DNA of 64,000 bases from Micromonospora costi. Its GTDB lineage: Bacteria > Actinomycetota > Actinomycetes > Mycobacteriales > Micromonosporaceae. The number at the start of each line of letters is the position of its first letter. The first letter of the stretch is position 1. The notes beneath the pieces are model-generated. The model was not told the origin of the DNA. It saw only the letters and a program-made list of their open reading frames with translations, and did no database searches. The stretch is taken from assembly GCF_003626655.1 (NCBI RefSeq), contig NZ_RBAN01000002.1, forward strand, positions 806,001-870,000. Direction: 5' to 3'. Shown here in pieces: positions 59,673 to 64,000 of this stretch. Position numbers and translations under genes: made by a program.

Positions 59673-61433
59673 ATGCCCACCCTGCGTATCGCCCTGTCCC
59701 AGGTGAACCCGACCGTCGGTGACCTCGCCGGCAACGCGCGGCTGGTCCGCTCCTGGACGCGGCGGGCCGCCGACGCCGGCGCGCAGCTCGTCGCGTTCCC
59801 CGAGATAATGCTGACCGGGTACCCGGTGGAGGACCTGGTGTTCCGCCGCTCCTTCGTGGCGGCGTCCCAGGCGGCCCTGGACCGGCTCGCCGCGGACCTC
59901 GCGTCGGACGGGCTGGGCGACCTGCCGGTGGTCGTCGGCTACCTGGACGCCGACGGGCCGCCGCAGGTCTCCGGCGATGCCCAGCCGGGCCGGGGCGCGC
60001 GCAACGCCGCCGCCGTGCTGCACCGGGGCGCGGTGGTGGCCACCTACTTCAAGCACCATCTGCCCAACTACGGGGTCTTCGACGAGGACCGCTACTTCGT
60101 GGCCGGCGACATGCTGACCGTGGTGCGCATCGGCGGGGTCGACGTGGCGCTCACCATCTGCGAGGACCTCTGGCAGGCCGGCGGGCCGTTCGCCGCCTGC
60201 CGGCAGGCCGGTGTCGGGCTGGTGGTCAACATCAACGGCTCGCCGTACGAGCTGAACAAGGACGACATCCGGCTCCCGCTGGTCCGGCGCCGGGCCGCGG
60301 AGGCGGGCGCGCCCATCGCGTACGTCAACATGATCGGCGGCCAGGACGAGCTGGTCTTCGAGGGCGACTCGATGGTCGTCGCGGCCGACGGCGACCTGCT
60401 CGCCCGCGCGCCGCAGTTCGTCGAGCACCTGCTGGTGCACGACGTGGACGTGCCGGCGGCCGGCGAGCCGGTCGCCGAGGGCGGCCAGCTCGCCGACGGC
60501 ATGCGGGTCGTCCGCGCCACGGTCAGCGACAGCCTCCCGGCGCCCGCCGGCCCGCCCGCCACCGGCGGGCTCATCGAGCCGGTGGCCGACGAGGCGGAGG
60601 TCTGGCAGGCGCTGGTGCTCGGTCTGCGTGACTACGTCAACAAGAACCGATTCCCCTCGGTGGTGCTCGGCCTCTCCGGCGGCATCGACTCGGCCGTGGT
60701 GGCGACGCTGGCCGTGGACGCGCTCGGGCCGGAGCGGGTGGTCGGGGTGTCGCTGCCCAGCCAGCACTCGTCCGAGCACTCCCGGGTGGACGCGGCCGAC
60801 CTCGCGAAGCGGACGGGGCTGGACTACCGCATCGAGCCGATCCAGCCGATGGTGGACACGTTCCTGGCCAACATGTCACTGTCCGGCGTGGCCGTGGAGA
60901 ACCTCCAGGCCCGCGTCCGCGGGGTGATCCTCATGGCACTGTCGAACCAGGAGGGCCACCTCGTCCTGACCACCGGCAACAAGAGCGAGCTGGCGGTCGG
61001 CTACTCGACGCTCTACGGCGACTCGGTGGGCGGCTTCAACCCGGTGAAGGACGTCTGGAAGACCCTCATCTGGCGGCTGGCCACCTGGCGCAACGCCGAC
61101 GCCACCCGCCGGGGCGCGACCCCGCCGATCCCGGAGAGCTCCATCGGCAAGCCGCCGAGCGCCGAGCTGAGCCCGGGCCAGTTGGACAGCGACACGCTGC
61201 CCGACTACGACGTCCTCGACCCGATCCTGATCGGCTACGTCGACGGCGACCTCGGCCGGGACGGGCTGGTCGCGGCCGGGCACGACCCGGCGATCGTCGA
61301 CCGCGTGCTGCGGATGGTGGATACCGCCGAGTACAAGCGGCGGCAGTCCGCGCCCGGCACGAAGATCTCGATGAAGGCGTTCGGCCGCGACCGGCGGCTG
61401 CCGATCACCAACCGCTGGCGCGAGGACGGCTGA
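59673..61433 (+). CDS. nadE: glutamine-dependent NAD+ synthase
   Basis: 586 residues in two domains. Residues 1-270 are a nitrilase-type glutaminase ([16 protein letters not shown] with catalytic Glu, [14 protein letters not shown] with Lys, TICEDLW with C163). Residues ~300-586 are the synthetase, PP-loop [15 protein letters not shown] (SGGIDS at 335-340), followed by [21 protein letters not shown] and [29 protein letters not shown]. It is therefore self-sufficient for ammonia from glutamine. ATG at 59673 is 6 nt after CAAGAT. It is divergent from glnA2. A second, ammonia-only nadE exists at 30 kb. Confidence 0.95.
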   Translation: MPTLRIALSQVNPTVGDLAGNARLVRSWTRRAADAGAQLVAFPEIMLTGYPVEDLVFRRSFVAASQAALDRLAADLASDGLGDLPVVVGYLDADGPPQVSGDAQPGRGARNAAAVLHRGAVVATYFKHHLPNYGVFDEDRYFVAGDMLTVVRIGGVDVALTICEDLWQAGGPFAACRQAGVGLVVNINGSPYELNKDDIRLPLVRRRAAEAGAPIAYVNMIGGQDELVFEGDSMVVAADGDLLARAPQFVEHLLVHDVDVPAAGEPVAEGGQLADGMRVVRATVSDSLPAPAGPPATGGLIEPVADEAEVWQALVLGLRDYVNKNRFPSVVLGLSGGIDSAVVATLAVDALGPERVVGVSLPSQHSSEHSRVDAADLAKRTGLDYRIEPIQPMVDTFLANMSLSGVAVENLQARVRGVILMALSNQEGHLVLTTGNKSELAVGYSTLYGDSVGGFNPVKDVWKTLIWRLATWRNADATRRGATPPIPESSIGKPPSAELSPGQLDSDTLPDYDVLDPILIGYVDGDLGRDGLVAAGHDPAIVDRVLRMVDTAEYKRRQSAPGTKISMKAFGRDRRLPITNRWREDG

Positions 61434-61566
61434 CGGGGCCGACCGTCCAGCCCCGCCGCCCGGAAGTGAAATCCTCCACTGCGCCCTGCCGCCGCCGGGT
61501 CGTCCGGTGCGACGATCGCGGCGGAACCCGGGGACCGCGCACGCGGCCTCGAGGAAGGAGAGAGTC

Positions 61567-62412
61567 ATGGTGGAGTCCACCCCGACCGAGGTGACGGCCC
61601 TCTACGGCGGGCCGTTGACCCGGCGGGTCCGCACCCGCGACCTGATCGCCGCCAAGGAGCGCGGCGAGCGGTGGCCGATGCTCACCTCGTACGACCAGTA
61701 CACCGCGTCGATCTTCGACCAGGCGGGCATCCCCGTGCTGCTCGTCGGCGACTCGGCCGCGAACAACGTCTTCGGCTACGAGACCACCGTCCCGGTGACC
61801 GCCGAGGAGCTGCTCCCGCTCGTCCGCGCGGTGGTCCGGGCCACCCGGCAGGCGCTGGTCGTCGGCGACCTGCCCTTCGGCTCGTACGAGGAGGGGCCGA
61901 CACAGGCGTTGCGGACCGCGGTGCGGTTCATGAAGGAGGGCGGCTGCCACGCGGTGAAGCTGGAGGGCGGCCGGCGCTGCGCCGCCCAGATCGCCGCGAT
62001 CACCGGCGCCGGCATCCCGGTGATGGCGCACATCGGTTTCACGCCGCAGAGCGAGCACGCGATCGGGGGCTACCGGGTGCAGGGCCGCGGCGACGCCGCC
62101 GAGGACGTCATCGCCGACGCCCGGGCGGTGGCCGAGGCGGGCGCGTTCGCCGTGGTCCTGGAGATGGTGCCCGGGGTGGTGGCCAAGCGGATCACCAACG
62201 AGCTGAGCATCCCCACCGTGGGCATCGGCGCGGGCCCGGACACCGACGCCCAGGTGCTCGTCTGGCAGGACATGGCGGGCCTGCGCAGCGGCAAGACGCC
62301 GCGCTTCGTGAAGCGTTACGCCGACCTCGCCGGCACCCTCGCCGACGCCACCCGCCGGTTCGCCGACGAGGTACGCGGCGGCGACTTCCCGGCGGCCGAA
62401 CACACCTTCTGA
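61567..62412 (+). CDS. panB: 3-methyl-2-oxobutanoate hydroxymethyltransferase PanB
   Basis: 281 residues. Catalyses the first committed step to pantothenate, moving a one-carbon unit from methylenetetrahydrofolate to 2-oxoisovalerate. Motifs: [41 protein letters not shown] (metal-binding Asp), [41 protein letters not shown], and VLEMVPG with the catalytic glutamate. ATG at 61567 follows AAGGAG. PanC/PanD are not in the window. Confidence 0.96.
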   Translation: MVESTPTEVTALYGGPLTRRVRTRDLIAAKERGERWPMLTSYDQYTASIFDQAGIPVLLVGDSAANNVFGYETTVPVTAEELLPLVRAVVRATRQALVVGDLPFGSYEEGPTQALRTAVRFMKEGGCHAVKLEGGRRCAAQIAAITGAGIPVMAHIGFTPQSEHAIGGYRVQGRGDAAEDVIADARAVAEAGAFAVVLEMVPGVVAKRITNELSIPTVGIGAGPDTDAQVLVWQDMAGLRSGKTPRFVKRYADLAGTLADATRRFADEVRGGDFPAAEHTF

Positions 62413-62512
62413 CGGCGCGCCGCCGTCCACAGCGGTCCGCCGACGTGACGGTGTCCGGCGCGCCCGGGCACCGCCACGGCGGGACACCGAGCCGGGCGCG
62501 GCCCGGCGACGC

Positions 62513-63211
62513 TCACAGGTCGGTGACGCGGATCCCGGCGTGGGCCTTGTAGCGCTTGTTGATGGCGATCAGGTTGGCGGTGAACGCCTCGATCTGGTGC
62601 GCGTTGCGCAGCCGGCCCGCGTAGATCCCGCGCATGCCGGGGATCCGGGCGGCCAGCGCGGCAACCACGCCGATCAGGTCCCGGTCCTCCGTGCAGATCA
62701 GCACGTCGAGATCGATCCGGTCGATCTCCGGGTCGGCGAGCAGGGGCGCGCTCACGTGATTGAACGCCGCGCAGACCCGGGAGTCGGGCAGCAGCCCGGC
62801 GGCCTGCTGCACGGCGCTGCCCTCCTCGACGTGGAGGGCGTACGGACCGTGCTTGTCGAAGCCGAGCGGGTTCACGCAGTCGACGACGATCTTGCCGGCG
62901 AGCGGTTCGGCGAGATCGGCCACGGTGGCGGCGTGCCCGTCCCAGGGCACCGCGATGATCACGACGTCGCTGCGGCGGGCCACCTCGTCGTTGGCCGCCC
63001 CGCTGACGCTCGTGCCGGCGGGCACGCCGGGCAGGGCGGCGATCTCCTCGGCCGAGCTGGCGGCCCGCTCGGCGGACCGGGAGCCGATCAGCACGGTCTG
63101 GCCGGCCCGCGCGAACCGGTAGGCGAGGCCCCGCCCCTGGTCACCGGTGCCGCCGATGATGCCGACGGTCAGCCCGGACACGTCGGGCAGCGCGCTCGCG
63201 TCGTATGCCAT
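62513..63211 (-). CDS. npdG: NADPH-dependent F420 reductase
   Basis: 232 residues. N-terminal TVGIIGGTGDQGRGLAYRFARAGQTVLIGSRSAERA is an NADP-binding Rossmann loop with the arginine pair for the 2'-phosphate. VVIIAVPWDG, KIVVDCVNPLGF, VCAAFNHVSAPLL and RNAHQIEAFTANLIAINKRYKAHAGIR are typical of Fno/NpdG enzymes, which pass hydride between NADPH and coenzyme F420. The product could supply F420H2 to LLM-type enzymes such as the one at 19.7 kb. ATG at 63211 lies 6 nt after GAGGAT. Convergent to panB. Confidence 0.92.
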   Translation of the reverse strand: MAYDASALPDVSGLTVGIIGGTGDQGRGLAYRFARAGQTVLIGSRSAERAASSAEEIAALPGVPAGTSVSGAANDEVARRSDVVIIAVPWDGHAATVADLAEPLAGKIVVDCVNPLGFDKHGPYALHVEEGSAVQQAAGLLPDSRVCAAFNHVSAPLLADPEIDRIDLDVLICTEDRDLIGVVAALAARIPGMRGIYAGRLRNAHQIEAFTANLIAINKRYKAHAGIRVTDL

Positions 63212-63300
63212 GGGCTCATCCTCGCAAACCCGGCGGGCCGCGAGCAGCGCCGGGGACTGTGACAATCCCCGCTGGCCGGCCATCGGTGGCGTACGGAGCG

Positions 63301-64000
63301 TCAGGCGTGTTCGAAGAGCACCGTGCGGGCAGCCGGGTCGGCGGTGACGAGGCGGACCCGGACCCGCTCGCCGAGCGGCAGGTCGCCTAGACAGCGGGCG
63401 CGCACCGGCGGCGCGTCCAGGGCCACCGTGCCGCCCGGCGGGCGCGGCCGGGAACGGCCGTTGGGCGGCGCGTCCACGTCGAGCACCGCCGCGTCGAACG
63501 ACTCCCCCACCCGGTGGGCGAGCAGCACGGCCTCGGTGAGTTCCACGGCGCCGCGGGTGGCCGCGGACGCGGTGCGGTCGGTCGTGGCCATCACCTCCGG
63601 CAGCCGCGGCAGGGCCGCCCGCGCCCACTCCGGCACGGGACGCCCCTCGTGCAGGGCGAGGCAGACCTCGGTGGCGTACCGGTCGGCCAGCCGCCGCAAC
63701 GGCGCCGTGACATGGGCGTACGCGGCCGCGACCCCGCCGTGCTCCGGCTGCTGCGGCGGCTCGCCGTCGAACGCGGTGTACGCGGCGCCGCGCATCAGCT
63801 CGGCCGCCTGGTCGATGAAGGCCGCGGCCCGGGGCTGCGCGGGATCCAGGGCGGCGATCACCTCGCCCGGGCCCGCCCCGTCCGGCCACGGCACACCCAG
63901 CGGCGCGGCGGCCGTACGCAGCCGCTGCACCGCCTCCGGCTTCGCGGCGGGCATCGTCCGCAACAGCCCGACCCGGCCGGCGAGCATGATGTCGGCCGCC
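63301..64000 (-). CDS. RNB-domain ribonuclease, 5'-truncated by window edge
   Basis: The frame stays open to base 64000, so the N-terminal part lies outside. Visible is the C-terminal half of an RNase II/R catalytic domain: AADIMLAGRVGLLRTMP, then AAYAHVTAPLRRLADRYATEVCLALHEGRPVPEWARAALP, matching the family Y-x-H-x-T-x-P-x-R-R-Y/L-x-D motif. The C-terminal ~60 residues are a short S1/OB-like region (ERVRVRLVTADPAARTVLFEHA), shorter than in E. coli RNase R. The enzyme is predicted to be a 3'-to-5' exoribonuclease. Confidence 0.88.
   Translation of the reverse strand, partial: AADIMLAGRVGLLRTMPAAKPEAVQRLRTAAAPLGVPWPDGAGPGEVIAALDPAQPRAAAFIDQAAELMRGAAYTAFDGEPPQQPEHGGVAAAYAHVTAPLRRLADRYATEVCLALHEGRPVPEWARAALPRLPEVMATTDRTASAATRGAVELTEAVLLAHRVGESFDAAVLDVDAPPNGRSRPRPPGGTVALDAPPVRARCLGDLPLGERVRVRLVTADPAARTVLFEHA

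Noticed and set aside
62413..62512. Terminator between panB and the F420 reductase gene
   Set aside because: Only a 7-bp GGTGTCC/GGACACC pairing with a long loop was found, too weak to annotate.

Overview
The window is very GC-rich, almost fully coding, and uses GTG starts freely. The gene content is actinobacterial: a PknB-type kinase, GlnA/GlnE, GlnA2, LipB/LipA, DUF4191, MptB-type mannosyltransferases and an F420 reductase. From memory the gene order resembles Micromonosporaceae (Micromonospora/Salinispora), so I infer a chromosomal core segment of such an organism. I see no rRNA, tRNA, IS element, prophage or CRISPR array.

Layout. 1-9.5 kb: WG-repeat protein (5' end missing), aldo/keto reductase, site-2 protease pair, Ser/Thr kinase, a cobalamin lower-ligand pair (CobU-CobT fusion, CobS) and a DUF2314 protein. 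9.6-16.5 kb: gcvT, pepA, a small protein, lpdA and sucB. 16.5-25.4 kb: SDR/TetR divergon, LtrA protein, LLM oxidoreductase, a two-gene membrane/metzincin-like locus, MerR/AKR divergon and a TIGR01777 protein. 25.5-36.2 kb: secreted esterase, GT-C-like membrane proteins, lipB, VOC protein, ammonia-type nadE, an archaeal-type aspartyl-tRNA synthetase behind a T-box leader, and lipA. 36.2-44.9 kb: LuxR-type (LAL) ATPase regulator, DUF4191 protein, RDD protein, glnA behind a GlnR box, and PadR plus a membrane protein. 44.9-54.6 kb: two tandem MptB paralogues, another membrane protein, glnE, a GATase and an S66 peptidase. 54.6-64 kb: Vgb-like lyase, secreted helical protein, VOC, WYL regulator, DUF350, glnA2, glutamine-type nadE, panB, F420 reductase and an RNB nuclease (5' end missing).

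Functional links. Lipoate synthesis (lipB, lipA) sits with consumers of lipoyl groups (sucB, lpdA, gcvT). Nitrogen control is represented by glnA with a four-site GlnR box, its adenylyltransferase glnE, and glnA2, which lacks the adenylylation tyrosine. NAD synthesis is represented twice. The LLM oxidoreductase and the NADPH:F420 reductase may share cofactor F420.

Non-coding organisation. Most convergent gene junctions carry a long hairpin. Six loci use arms that begin with GATC and are unusually AT-rich; two pairs of these share arm sequence between distant loci, and one locus is a 125-bp tandem array. At least 14 genes have a TANNNT -10 hexamer 6-8 nt before the start codon, the signature of leaderless mRNAs, and I used it to choose starts.
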